Positions 12,920 through 24,660 of a stretch of DNA of 64,000 nt are shown one piece after another (position 1 is the first letter of the stretch; each line of letters begins with the position of its first letter). Both the position numbers and the translations under genes were made by a program. The stretch comes from Tetmemena sp. SeJ-2015. Its lineage: Eukaryota; Ciliophora; Spirotrichea; Sporadotrichida; Oxytrichidae. Where the stretch lies: positions 1-64,000 of the forward strand of contig JAJKFJ010022119.1 in the NCBI GenBank assembly GCA_027382625.1, written 5' to 3'. The notes below the pieces were generated by a model. The model ran no database searches and had not been told where the DNA came from. It was given only the letters and a program-made list of their open reading frames with translations.

Positions 12920-13600
12920 TCAGCTAATAGGAATTGATTTTGGTTAATCAGGGGTAAATAAAATACAATCAATTCTTAATCTTATATTGTAGGTAGAATA
13001 TAGCTTATAATTAATTATTTATGTCCAATATACGTTTCTTGATCATTGTAAAATAGCTTCTTCAATCTAGTATAAGAATTTGGGAAAAAAATTTTTCCAC
13101 TTTAAAGGAGTTAAATTTTTTTATCAGCACTTGGAAAACTCTTCTGCTTCATTCATTATCCATTGGCTGCAGATTTCTTCTTTTTTAATGAAAGATCACC
13201 CCCTTTTTTATAAGCCAAACCCTGGATGTTGGCCAAAAAAGTCAAATCCTTATTCTCAACAAAGAATGATTCTGGGTTTCTCAAAAACTCTGATAAAAAT
13301 TTTTTACTTGAACCTAAGTAAAGTTGGAGTGGTTTCCCCTATCTTTGGGGTTTTAACCCTGCGATCCAGCAATTTGGGCTTAAATGATGAAAAATTTTCT
13401 TTAAAATTAATTTTTAAAAAGGGTGGCCCAATAAAAACTATCCAACTTGCCCTCAAAAATCTTGAAGATAGAGGACCCTCTTCAAAAATTTTTTAGGGCT
13501 CGCACTCTAACTTCCAAAATGGTTTTCCAAAGTTTCAAAACCTCCTTCTGCTCCAACTGTTGTCGAAAAATTATTTACCACATTTTCCCCCCCCTCTAAT
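12920..13600 (+). repeat. Direct repeat pair, copy 2, open frame of 138 codons
   Basis: This is the second copy of the 10325-10960 sequence. It carries a frame at 13080-13496 that lacks all three stop codons, containing KKSNPYSQQRMILGFSKT and later SSNLGLNDEKF. These align loosely with KKIDPNSQRE and NKGLADTNPQLDF of copy 1. Many homopolymers in this copy look inflated (poly-T, poly-A, CCCC), so the exact frame is not trustworthy. No known family recognised. Confidence 0.45.
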
Positions 13601-14300
13601 TTTTTAAAGTGACTTCCAAAAATTGGTAATAAAAAAAAGTTTATGATGAAAAAAGGGGGAACTTTTAAAAAGAAAAAAAAAAAACTTTTTTTTAAAAAAT
13701 TAAAATTACTTCCACAATTAACAGAAAATCCTTGCTAAAAAAAAAAGTTTTTTAAAAAAATTAGATCAAAGTTGAGGCAAAGGATGGACTTCCAGATTTT
13801 CATAAGTAAAATCTGGCTTCCTCACTGTCTTTGATTCTCTTGTGTTTTGGGCTCCTTTTGATGTCTCACCCCTTGCACCTATTTTACAAAGACTAGTGTA
13901 TTTTTCAAAACCTTGAGCCACTAATCTCCTTTTTAAATGGGGGCTCCTTTAAATTTAATTTTTTTAAGTTTATTTTTAATTGGGTAATATGTTTAAAAAT
14001 AAATAAAAAGGTAAGAAAAAAACCTAATCAAGATATATTTTAAAAAAAGAAGTGGTTAAAATATTAAATAAAAAAATTTTCCCTTTAAAAATTTTTTTTA
14101 AATTTTTAAATTTGGGGGAAAGCCAGCCCCTTCCAAAATCACAAAAAACCCCCCAAATATTTGGGAATACCAGTTTTTTCCCTAATTTTTAAATTTTTTT
14201 GTGTCTACTCTTTGACGGTTGCCTGCTGTGGGTGAAGAAAAGACCCCTTCTGGATGTTTTAGGGGGAAAGAGGGGTTAAAAACTTAAAAATAGTCATTGG
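13601..14300. other. Homopolymer-inflated stretch left of the minisatellite
   Basis: Repeated runs of A, T, G and C of 5-12 bases. It should contain the 3' part of ubiquitin-like element R2 if that element is complete, but I could not align the family's 3' block here. Confidence 0.4.
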
Positions 14301-14309
14301 TAAAATTTT

Positions 14310-14495
14310 TTTTTTGTTCAAAAGTTTCGCAAAAAGGAAGGGATTATTTTATAGCTCTTTGATAATGCATCTAAGAGGATCCCCTGTTGATCGGGAGGCC
14401 GTGTCCTTCCTGTTTCCGCGGACCTGCTCGAATTCAGGTCTGTTCCGTTCTAATTTCAGACTTCTAGACAGGTTTTCTTGCTGTAGTTTGATGAA
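14310..14495 (-). pseudogene. Ubiquitin-like domain of R2, immediately after the array
   Basis: Minus-strand reading gives KTCLEV, then a TGA, then a stretch equal in length to ubiquitin's, then RPPDQQGILLDALSKSY. KT.LEV matches ubiquitin KTITLEV (residues 11-17), and PPDQQ (plus-strand bases 14384-14398) is identical to ubiquitin 37-41. The spacing between the two is the same as in ubiquitin. The second half of the fold (SDYNIQKESTL) was not found in the noisy sequence to the left. The in-frame TGA and loss of the second half suggest decay or sequencing error. Confidence 0.6.
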
Positions 14496-17400
14496 GTAGT
14501 TGAAACTTAAGCAGACTGAAGTAATTGAAACTTGGGAGATGAAAAGTATTGAAACTTGCAGATTGAAGTAATATGAACTTGCAGTAATAACAGTATTAGT
14601 TTAAACACTTGTTGAATAAGAAGTAAGTTGAAACTCTCGCAGATGAAGGTAGATGGAAACTTGTTCCGATGAAGTAGTTGACCAACTTGTCTGATGAAGT
14701 AAGTTGAACTTGTTTGATGACAACGTAGTTGCAACTTGATATGAATTGTAGTAAGAACTTGTTGATAAAAGTAGTCTGATAACTTGCAGATGAAGTAAAA
14801 TATGGAAGAACTTGCAGATTGAAGTAAATTGAAACTTACGTTTTGATGTAATGTATTGATACTTGTTGATTGAGAAGTTTAGTATGACTTGCAGATGAAG
14901 TTATTGAAACTAGCAGATGAAGTATTGATATTTCTACTAATGTTGAATAAAAAAGTAGTTGAAGACTTGCAGATGAAGTTATTGAGACTGTGCAGATGAA
15001 AGTAATTGAACTTAAAAGACAAATGAAGTTACGTATGAACTTGTATGATAGTAAGTTGAAAACTGTTGCAGAGAAATAATTGAACGATGCAGATGAAGAA
15101 TAATTTTGAAACTTGTTGATGAAGTAGTTAGAAACCCTTGAAAGCATGAAGTAATTGAACTCTGCAAATAGAAGTGTTTTGAACTTGTGATAGAAAGTTT
15201 GAACTTGTTTGATTGAACGTTAGTTGAACAATTGTGAATGAAAAGATAGTGTGAAAATTGCATTGATGAAGTAATTGACACTTGATTGATTTGAGTAGTT
15301 GACACTTTTGTTGATGAAGTAGTTAAGACTTAAGCAGATTGAATAAGTTTGAGACCATTGTATGGATGAATTTTGAACTTGTTAATGAAAGTAAGTTGAT
15401 AGCTTGTTGAATGAAGTAGTTGAACTTGTTGATGCAAAAATGTTAATGAACATTTGCAGAGAAGTCATTAATCTTGTATGATAAGAACGTACGTTGAAAC
15501 TTGCAGTGAAAGGTAGTTGAAACTTGCATGAAAGATAATCTAGAACTTGTTGATGGAGAAGTAGTATGGAACTTGCAGATTAATTAGCTGAACTGCAAGA
15601 TGATAGTAGTTGAAACTCTGTTTGATTGAATTGTAAAATGAACTTCGCGATTGAAGTAGAAAAAAAACTATATGAATTGTTGATAAGTAGTTGAACTTGC
15701 AGATGAATTGTAGCTTGAACTTGCGACTGAAAGAAGATGAACTTGAGTTGATGATTATATATCTGAAACTCTGCAGATGAATAAACTTGGAACTTGTTGA
15801 TTGATAGTTGATTACTGTGACATGATGGAAAGTAGTAATAGAAGCTTAGCAGATGAAGTAGTTGAACTTGTTGATGAAAGTAATTGTGAACATTGCAGAT
15901 GAAGGTAAAGATTGAAACTTGTTGATCATGAGAAAGATAATTTGGAACATTGAGATGAAAAGTTATTGAACTTGCAGATGAAAGTAGTTTGAACTCTGCA
16001 GATGAAAGTTAGTTGAAATCTGTTGATGACAAGTAATTGGAACTTGCAGCACGAAGTAAGTTTAGAACTTGTTGATGAAGTTATATTGAACTTCGCAATG
16101 AAAGAGCTTGAACTGCATGATTGAAGTGAATTAATGAAATTGCAGAATGAAGTAGTTTGAATTACATTGCAGATGAATATAGTTGAACTTTAGAGTGGAA
16201 TAATTGAAACTTGCAGATCGAAATATTGAACTTTCCGATGAGTGAGTTGATACTTGTTTGAATAAGTAATTGAACTTGTTGATGAAGTAGTTGAAACTCT
16301 GGCATAGACAGAAAATAGTTTCTGAACTTGTTATTTTGAGTAATGAACTTGCAAGAATGAATAATTTGAAACTTGCAGAATGAAGTAGTTTGATATCCTC
16401 TGTTGATTTTTTGAAAGAGTATGAACTTGTTGTATTGAAAGATATATGGACCTAATGCAGGATGAAGTATTGAACTGTTGATGAGTAAATTGACTTCGTT
16501 TGGATGAACGTAGTCTTTGAACTTGTCCAGAATGAAGTAAGCTTGACTTGTTGAATGAGTATCATTATGAACTTGTTGACTTGAAGTAATTGAAATGCAA
16601 GATGACGTAACCCTCCTAACAACCTTTATGATACCGACACGTAGTTTGAACTTGCAGATGAAGTAGTTGAACTTGCAGATGAAGTAATTGAACTTGTTGA
16701 TGAAGTAATTGAACTTGCAGATGAATAAATCTGACTCGGATCCGCATAGAAGTATTGAATCCTAGATCCGCATAATTCACTTGCAGATGAAGTAATTGAC
16801 TTGCAGATGAATAGTTTGAACTTGCCCAGATGAAGTATGTTGAACTTGTTTGATGAAGTAATTGAACGTGCAGATGAAGTATTGAACTTGTTTGATGAAG
16901 GTGAACTTGCAAGATGAAGTAGTTGAACTTGTTGATGAAGTAATTGAACTTGCAGATGAAGTAATTGAAGTTGTTGATGAAGTAGTTGAACTTGCAGATG
17001 AAGTAATTGAACTTGCAGATGAAGTAATTGAAGTTGTTGATGAAGTAGTTGAACTTGCAGATGAAGTAATTGAACTTGCAGATGAAGTAATTGAAGTTGC
17101 AGATGAAGTAATTGAACTTGCAGATGAAGTAATTGAACTTGTTGATGAAGTAGTTGAACTTGCAGATGAAGTAATTGAACTTGCAGATGAAGTAGTTGAA
17201 CTTGTTGATGAAGTAGTTGAACTTGCAGATGAAGTAGTTGAACTTGCAGATGAAGTAATTGAACTTGCAGATGAAGTAATTGAACTTGCAGATGAAGTAA
17301 TTGAAGTTGTTGATGAAGTAGTTGAACTTGCAGATGAAGTAGTTGAACTTGTTGATGAAGTAATTGAACTTGCAGATGAAGTAATTGAAGTTGCAGATGA

Positions 17401-19630
17401 AGTAGTTGAACTTGTTGATGAAGTAATTGAACTTGCAGATGAAGTAGTTGAACTTGTTGATGAAGTAATTGAACTTGCAGATGAAGTAATTGAACTTGCA
17501 GATGAAGTAGTTGAACTTGTTGATGAAGTAATTGAACTTGCAGATGAAGTAATTGAACTTGCAGATGAAGTAGTTGAACTTGTTGATGAAGTAGTTGAAC
17601 TTGCAGATGAAGTAGTTGAACTTGTTGATGAAGTAATTGAACTTGCAGATGAAGTAATTGAAGTTGCAGATGAAGTAATTGAAGTTGCAGATGAAGTAAT
17701 TGAACTTGCAGATGAAGTAGTTGAACTTGTTGATGAAGTAGTTGAACTTGCAGATGAAGTAATTGAACTTGCAGATGAAGTAGTTGAACTTGTTGATGAA
17801 GTAATTGAACTTGCAGATGAAGTAATTGAAGTTGCAGATGAAGTAATTGAACTTGCAGATGAAGTAGTTGAACTTGTTGATGAAGTAGTTGAACTTGCAG
17901 ATGAAGTAGTTGAACTTGCAGATGAAGTAATTGAACTTGCAGATGAAGTAATTGAACTTGTTGATGAAGTAGTTGAACTTGCAGATGAAGTAATTGAACT
18001 TGCAGATGAAGTAGTTGAACTTGTTGATGAAGTAGTTGAACTTGCAGATGAAGTAATTGAACTTGCAGATGAAGTAATTGAACTTGCAGATGAAGTAATT
18101 GAACTTGCAGATGAAGTAATTGAACTTGCAGATGAAGTAATTGAACTTGCAGATGAAGTAATTGAAGTTGTTGATGAAGTAGTTGAACTTGCAGATGAAG
18201 TAATTGAACTTGCAGATGAAGTAGTTGAACTTGCAGATGAAGTAATTGAACTTGCAGATGAAGTAGTTGAACTTGCAGATGAAGTAATTGAACTTGCAGA
18301 TGAAGTAATTGAAGTTGTTGATGAAGTAATTGAACTTGCAGATGAAGTAATTGAACTTGTTGATGAAGTAGTTGAACTTGCAGATGAAGTAATTGAACTT
18401 GCAGATGAAGTAGTTGAACTTGTTGATGAAGTAATTGAACTTGCAGATGAAGTAATTGAACTTGTTGATGAAGTAGTTGAACTTGCAGATGAAGTAATTG
18501 AACTTGCAGATGAAGTAATTGAACTTGCAGATGAAGTAATTGAACTTGCAGATGAAGTAATTGAACTTGCAGATGAAGTAATTGAACTTGCAGATGAAGT
18601 AATTGAACTTGCAGATGAAATAGTAATTGAACTTGCAGATCGAAGTAATTCGAACTTGCAGAAGAAGTAATTGGGAACTTTGCCAGATTGAAGTAATTGA
18701 ATCTTGTTGAATGAAATAGTTGACTTGTTGATGAATGTAGTTGAACTTGTTGAATGAATAATTGAAGTTGTTTGATGCGATAAGTTGATACTTGCAGATG
18801 AAGTAATTGAACTTGCAGATGAAGTAATTGAACTTGCAGATGAAGTAATTGAACTTGCAGATGAAGTAATTGAACTTGTTGATGAAGTAATTGAACTTGC
18901 AGATGAAGTAATTGAACTTGCAGATGAAGTAATTGAACTTGCAGATGAAGTAATTGAACTTGTTGATGAAGTAATTGAACTTGCAGATGAAGTAATTGAA
19001 CTTGCAGATGAAGTAATTGAACTTGCAGATGAAGTAATTGAACTTGCAGATGAAGTAATTGAACTTGCAGATGAAGTAATTGAACTTGCAGATGAAGTAA
19101 TTGAACTTGCAGATGAAGTAATTGAACTTGCAGATGAAGTAGTTGAACTTGTTGATGAAGTAATTGAAGTTGTTGATGAAGTAATTGAACTTGCAGATGA
19201 AGTAGTTGAACTTGTTGATGAAGTAATTGAAGTTGTTGATGAAGTAATTGAACTTGCAGATGAAGTAATTGAACTTGCAGATGAAGTAATTGAACTTGCA
19301 GATGAAGTAATTGAACTTGCAGATGAAGTAATTGAACTTGTTGATGAAGTAATTGAACTTGCAGATGAAGTATTTGAACTTGCAATGAAGTAATTGAACT
19401 GCAGATGAATAGTTGAACTTGTTGATGGAATAGTTGAACTTGTTGATGAGTAATTGAAAGTTGTTGATGAAGTAAATTGAACTTGCAGTGAAATATTGAA
19501 CTTGCAGATGAATAGTTGAACTTGTTGAATGAAGTAAGTTGAAACTTGTTGAATGAATAATTTGAACATTGCGATGAAGTATGAACTTGTTGAGAGTAAG
19601 TGAAACTTGCTCAGATGATATAGTTGTTGA
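14484..19630. repeat. ~5-kb minisatellite, 21-bp unit
   Basis: The unit, read on the plus strand, is GATGAAGTA-R-TTGAA-S-TTG-(CA or TT), 21 bp, so it never breaks a reading frame. It varies almost only at three sites: A/G, C/G and CA/TT. It is exact at about 16905-18610 and 18797-19375, and indel-ridden at 14484-16890, 18611-18796 and 19376-19630. On the plus strand it reads as (ADEVIEL)n; on the minus strand as (FICKFNY)n, (SSASSIT)n or (LHLQVQL)n, all open for hundreds of codons. The minus-strand FI(C/N)KFNY phase is the one that runs into the ubiquitin-like domain once a single extra A at the junction is discounted. Copy number is about 245, but is unreliable in the noisy parts. Confidence 0.95.
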
Positions 19631-19770
19631 AGTAGACATTTAAGTTAAATGAACTCTTTTATTAAAGTGTAATTTATTATGAATCACGGAGCAAGGATGG
19701 AATAATTAATCATTTCTAAGAAAAATCAATCGAGGATACTTTAATAATATTCTTCCTATAATATTAAGGT

Positions 19771-20427
19771 TTTTTATTTAATTTTAAATAGTTGTAATTA
19801 ATCGGCCTATTTCCCATTAGTGTATATTTATTTTGCTGGCCACCATACAGATTGTCTAAATATAAAGTTTTAAAAAGGGGTGGAAATGATAAAATTAACT
19901 TAAACTTAATTACTTATTCTCACTTGGTAATAGCTTAAGAGACAAGGAATAAATAAGTGCTTTACAATAAGCTATAAAGTATGCATATAATCACACTAAC
20001 AGTTTAATGTAGACTCTGCTCCATCCTCTGCTTTATTCAGACTCCAGATGCCACCGTCCAAGTTTCTCTAAGAGTGTTATCTCTGCTTAGTTTGGAATGA
20101 CGGATGGAAAAAGTCCTTTTTCCGCCCGCCATTTCAAACTGTAAATCAACACTTTGGCGCATAAAGGGCTCTTGATAATATGCGACTACTGAAGATTATT
20201 ATGTGAAGCATATAAATAGCTCAGAAGTTAACCATTCTGTACCAAATGCTTGTAGCTAGAGCTTCGCATTAACCACACGAATCATTTACTCTCAAATATT
20301 TTAAACTTATATCTTATTCCGCATATTTTAAATTTAATTTAAACCTTTCCATTTCTCCTTTCTGAAGTTTGTCGTGCCAAGTAATTAAAACGCAATTCAA
20401 ATTGTAAATTTGAAACTTAAATAATAA
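19771..20427. other. AT-rich DNA with GC-richer patch
   Basis: Background, with a patch of higher GC at about 20010-20170 (CCATCCTCTGC..., GACGGATGG, TTTCCGCCCGCC). No motif or homologue recognised. Confidence 0.3.
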
Positions 20428-20785
20428 TATTAAATATTTGGAATTAATATTGCAAGTTTATTTCAAATTCTGTTTTAAAATGGCGAATTTCCTTTATATA
20501 TTTCATTTTAACTTCTTGCTCTGTTCTCTTGTTTTTGTTCTTATTCTTATTCTTTTTGTTATTCTTTTTCTTTTTGTTTACTTTTGTTGAGTTGAGTTCC
20601 TAGTATTCTCTTAGTCATCAGCTCTGTATCTCTTGATCCTAGCAGTAGATTCCTTCTCTCTGTCCTTGAGATTTCCAACGTTCACCTTCTTAGTTTGAAA
20701 GTCAAGCCTCCTCCAGTTTGAACTTGGGACAAGAAAGCTTAAACTAATTCCGGGATGACAATATTAATACTATCTGGATATATGA
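20428..20785 (+). repeat. Inverted repeat pair, left arm
   Basis: This arm matches, in opposite orientation, 26925-27254. Shared blocks include GGAATTAATATTGCAAG, TTTCAAATTCTG, AAATGGCGAATTTCCTT, TTTGAAAGTCAAGCCTCC and AAGAAAGCTTAA. Similarity stops abruptly just outside 20428/27254. The arms are 6.8 kb apart and enclose a MITE and element R3. Either this is one large element with about 330-bp inverted ends or two copies of a repeat in opposite orientation. Confidence 0.6.
20480..20590 (+). pseudogene. MANFL hydrophobic ORF, left-arm copy
   Basis: The ATG at 20480 opens MANFLYIFHFNFLLCSLVFV and continues as an almost wholly hydrophobic peptide to TGA at 20588-20590 (36 codons). The right-arm counterpart (26992-27198) is longer and starts with the same MANFL. 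The hydrophobic stretch resembles a signal peptide or membrane anchor. This copy probably carries frameshifts, because DNA similarity to the other arm continues well past its TGA. Confidence 0.4.
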
Positions 20786-21099
20786 TTAGAAGAATCATTC
20801 TTATCAGGTCTCAGCCCTAGTGGAAGAATCTTTGTCAGATAGTCTATCAGCCACCTCCCGATATACTTCTCTCTCAGGCAGCTGTGATGCTAAAGCTATA
20901 ACTCTTGAGTTTTGATGTAAAAGTTGCTGATGATCAATCAACTCAGCAGTCTCAAATGTCTCAACTTACTTATTTTACTCCAACTTTTACCATAAATGGA
21001 AGAAAACTATTTCAAAATCAACTTCGAACACAGAAAAATAAATTGCATAAAAATGAAGATAACTTTTTAAAATTACTACTGATATGTATGCTGATTTGA
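20755..21099 (+). CDS. Candidate code-6 ORF, unrecognised
   Basis: The ATG at 20755 opens 114 codons to TGA at 21097-21099, with TAA/TAG used at three or more Gln codons. The middle is Gln/Ser-rich (VADDQSTQQSQMSQL) and the C-terminal part is basic then hydrophobic. The frame begins inside the end of the inverted repeat arm, so it may belong to that element. A frame of this length is common by chance under this code. No family recognised. Confidence 0.25.
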
Positions 21100-22199
21100 A
21101 AATTAACAATTTGGTGGGGCTTATAAATTAGTAATAAAAATTAATGACTAAGATAAGATAAGAATAACTAAGGTTTCAATTTGCTACAACTTGAAACACC
21201 CTTATTTTAGGCATGAGGTATCTAAATGAACAATCAATTTTAGAGACCACAATTTTCTTCACTCTAAACAGATATCTCAGCTCACAAGGATTACATTTCT
21301 GAAGCAAGAAAGATTGGCATGCTCTGTTATTCCTTTACAAGAGATGCTACAATCTGATGAGCAATTAACTCTTCCCTAGATACTAATGAATTAATCATAT
21401 CTATTAAAATCCTTTAGGATTAGCGTGGCTTAACTTTGAAAGAACTTTGCGTGACGCTTTCTTCCCTTAACTCGATATATCTTCATCTCGCTTTTTATAT
21501 TTCTCTAATTGAATAGGAATAAAAAGAAAGCTATCGTAGTTACAAAGTATCTAAGTTAAAGGTGATAGATTTTGTTTACATAATAAGAGAATTAGATGCT
21601 TTGTTAAGTTTAGCACTCAATCTCGAACAACAGTGAAAATCTTTTTTATATGAAGTGATTTCACTATATCTACAAAGCTTCGCTAAGAATATAGCAACAG
21701 AAGCGAAAATATAACAAGATATTGAATAGTTTGAAAAGAGTGCAGCCTGGAAGTTTGAATCTTCTTAACCATGATAAATCAATTGAAACTGATAAATTTT
21801 TTAATTTATTCTGGGACTATCTACAAGCAAACATATCTTAAATGGTGCTTGAAAATCTAAGAGTACACAGAATCAAGCGAAATTCTTTACTGTGTAGTGA
21901 GCTTAATATAGAGCTCACCCCCATACTGGCATACTCCATTAGTGTAACTCAATCTAGAACTATTTTTTTATGCTGAGATTAAAAAAATGGAAAGAATTAA
22001 AAAATGATAGAGAAATGTTTAAAAAAGCCCCTTTTAGAAAGAAAAATAAAAAATTTAGGTGAAAAGATAATAGGGTTTATTGTATTATTCTATACTTCAA
22101 GGACGAAGTCAAATTTAATAAAAATAAATTTCAAGGATTGAAAGCAATTTTTTAATTAATTCACAATATGCGATATATACAATGCTCATCTATTATAAT
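21100..22199. other. AT-rich DNA, nothing identified
   Basis: No repeat, motif or RNA gene recognised. Confidence 0.35.
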
Positions 22200-22560
22200 A
22201 TTATCCGTTCAGCCCCGATTTTTCAAAAAATTTTTTGTTCTTTGTAAAACCTACGAACGAGGACAACATTTCATCTGGGTTAAAATTGTCTGTAAGCGCT
22301 CCTTGTCGACAGAGTATTTCTAAAAAATGTCAAAAAAAAGGGAATTTTACTTTATTAAATCCACAATTTAGGGAAAATTTTTGAATGAAATGCCCAAATG
22401 ATGGATTTTAAGCATTCCTAAAATTCAGTAAAAAAAATAAAAACAGGGGTACTTACTGGGGAAGCGGCTTCCTAGCCAGTTTTAAAAATCGGGGGTGAAC
22501 GTAAATTTCCAAAAAAAACTTTCTAATACTTTTTTTTAAAAATGTGTTGTCAGTCTGTGG
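22200..22560. other. Short homopolymer-inflated interval
   Basis: Poly-A, poly-T and GGGG/CCCC runs resemble those at 2.3-4.5 kb and 12.4-14.3 kb. It probably marks poor consensus. Confidence 0.35.
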
Positions 22561-23365
22561 CGTCATGACTTTGAATGAGGCCATGATTCAAAGAATATGC
22601 ATTTATTATTGCGAGATAAGTTGAGAGGTTCTTGTAGCTGCTTTCAAACTAATGTATTAGGCATATTTTATCTCAATAGTTGTCTGATAATCGTAAATTT
22701 TTGTTTAATTTTTAACAGCTAATTGTTTTCTGTGAATGAAAAAGCAATACTCTCCTATCCATTAATGATTTAAGAATTAGATTAAATATTTGAAAGCTTG
22801 TTTAGTTAATTAATTTTAAACTCTAATTTAATTAAGATTAGTCAAAATATAATTAATTCTACTGTAAAAGATATTTAGAATCACTAAAGCATTTATCTTA
22901 TTAGAGAAATCAATTAAGACAGAGAATAAGAATCAAAGATTCAAACGCATTTATCTTTTATGAATTCTTAGTTCATTTCAACACTAAACATTTTAGGAAT
23001 TAAAAATGGAAGACACCTAGCAAGCAAAAAGATAAATAATTGGTGGAACAAAACACAATATTCTGGGACATTTACTATCTCAGAGAAAGAATAGTTTAAA
23101 GTTCTTGACGATTCGATTATAATCAGCTTTGTTATCTCAAGAGTCTTGGAAAATACATGCAAGAACTTATGCAATATTAAGTGAGTAACCTCCATCAAGA
23201 CGAGTCTAAATTTTAAAGAATGCATAGAATAGTGCTAAAATAATATTTATTTATCTTAAATTTGTTTAAATTTATATATCTACTCAAATTTCAACAATTC
23301 ATCTTTATAAACTCTATTCTGACTAAAGCTGATGCTCTGTTTGCTTCAATAAACAAATAAGAAAT
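22561..23365. other. AT-rich DNA, nothing identified
   Basis: A standard-code minus-strand frame at 22968-23225 is open, but has no recognisable motif and is treated as chance. Confidence 0.3.
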
Positions 23366-23370
23366 TTTTT

Positions 23371-23754
23371 ATTTTAATGGAGTAGACCTCCAGAGACACC
23401 AAGTACATCATCCAACTTCTCAAGGAGAACCTCAAACCACCACTTGACCACCGCAACACTGACTGCTTACATTAACTCCACTACTCAGCTTCTAGTTCCA
23501 GGTTTATCATTAAAGTAAGTTCTTTGAAAATATATGCTAAACATATTTAAAAAAAAATACAATAATTAAATTTAGGAGCTATTACTTTCCGTTTCTTCTG
23601 GCTTCGAATGAAAAGATTAAAAAGAAATTCCCAAAGAAAGCCTACTAGAGGAGCTGTGGGAGGCAATGATTATAGAGGTGTCAAGTGGTTTCTCCTCTGA
23701 GAAGCTGGTTGATATACTTGATGTCTCTGGAAGTCTACTCCATTAAATTAAAAT
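23371..23754. mobile_element. MITE-like element with ~75-bp terminal inverted repeats
   Basis: The left arm 23371-23449 and right arm 23677-23754 are inverted copies, sharing AATGGAGTAGAC, CCAGAGACA, CCAAGTA/TCAAGTA, CTTCTCA and ACCACTTGAC with a few mismatches and one indel. The interior is about 230 bp with no convincing gene. This is the structure of a non-autonomous DNA transposon; no target duplication could be fixed with confidence. Confidence 0.7.
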
Positions 23755-24303
23755 ATATCTTTATTATCAAAGAAACAGATAAGGAATCAGTTTCAGCAAT
23801 AATATAATTTCTATTATTTTTGACTACCTCATTGTTGTTTAGAATAATGAAAGTTAATTTAAATGTTAAATCTCAGATTATCTTGGAGATTCAATCGTAG
23901 TAGAATTCTTATATGTTATTAGTGAAGCTCTCCATCATCGTCTAGTCCTGATTGTATTACTATTTCAATGCTGAGATTGTTCTAAATCCAGTTGCTCTTT
24001 TAAGAGTTTAGAGATTGAAATTCAGCATTAATCGTTGACTGCTGATTTATTCATAATACCTTTTCTTCGAGGTTACGATAAAAATCAAAGGAAGAGGAAT
24101 AAAATAAAAAGTAGTCTAATAATTTTAGGTTTCGCACAAAATAGTTTTAAATTTTGTGATGGAGGTAACTGGATGAGGATTCGGCTTCTATCTATGATTT
24201 AAAAGAAGATCTAGGAAGACAGGTTAATGAGGAATAATGTTCTTCCATTCTTACAAATAAGATAAGACTGAGGGGATCCGACTCGAGATAAACGAGTGGA
24301 TAG

Positions 24304-24660
24304 TGAGCCGAGAAAGCAATTATTGGAGATGAGAAGATAATAATGCTTAGTTGCTCCATCTGCTGTTCTACTCCTCGTATTTTCTTTTATGGCTTTGGCG
24401 AGATGAGCAAGATATTCAGAAAAGGTTTACCACTTTGAAGTAAGTTTGGCGAAATGGTCATTTGCTTTTCTCCGATGTCAAAATATTTTAGACATAACAA
24501 TAAATCTCTTGTACTTAGAGCTCCTCATACTTGGAACCTTCTTCATCTTAATTTGGGAGATCCTGAGCTACTTCTTTTCTCCTTTCAAGTCAAAAGTATT
24601 TCTAATTCATGCCTTCTATAAAAGGTATCTGGTGTCAAATTTATAATAAAAATTTGAAAT
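24304..24660 (+). CDS. Candidate code-6 coding segment
   Basis: An open frame from about 24304 runs through ATG codons, one in-frame TGA (about 24436) and on to a TGA near 24650. Its middle reads GEMVICFSPMSKYFRHNNKS and PHTWNLLHLNLGDPELLLFS. A GTAAGT sits right after the internal TGA, so an intron border is possible. No family recognised, and the length is not significant by itself. Confidence 0.22.

Larger units (their letters stand above)
14301..19770 (-). mobile_element. Ubiquitin-like element R2, expanded by a minisatellite
   Basis: The right side (19630-19768) matches the conserved promoter-side flank and terminus of the family: CAT start context ACATTTAA, then a flank like that of R3 and R5 (TTATTATGAATCA), then CAATCGA..., ending in a TTCCTATAATATT-type terminus. 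The left side of the array carries a ubiquitin-like domain (14310-14490). So the whole 5-kb array lies between the start codon and the ubiquitin fold of one family member. The left terminus falls in poorly resolved sequence and was not located. Confidence 0.7.

Noticed and set aside
16616..19639. Giant standard-code ORFs of 1007, 930, 919 and 592 codons over the array
   Set aside because: They follow automatically from a 21-bp unit without stops in several frames on both strands. Only the minus-strand phase that enters the ubiquitin-like domain has any claim to be coding, and the true length is uncertain.
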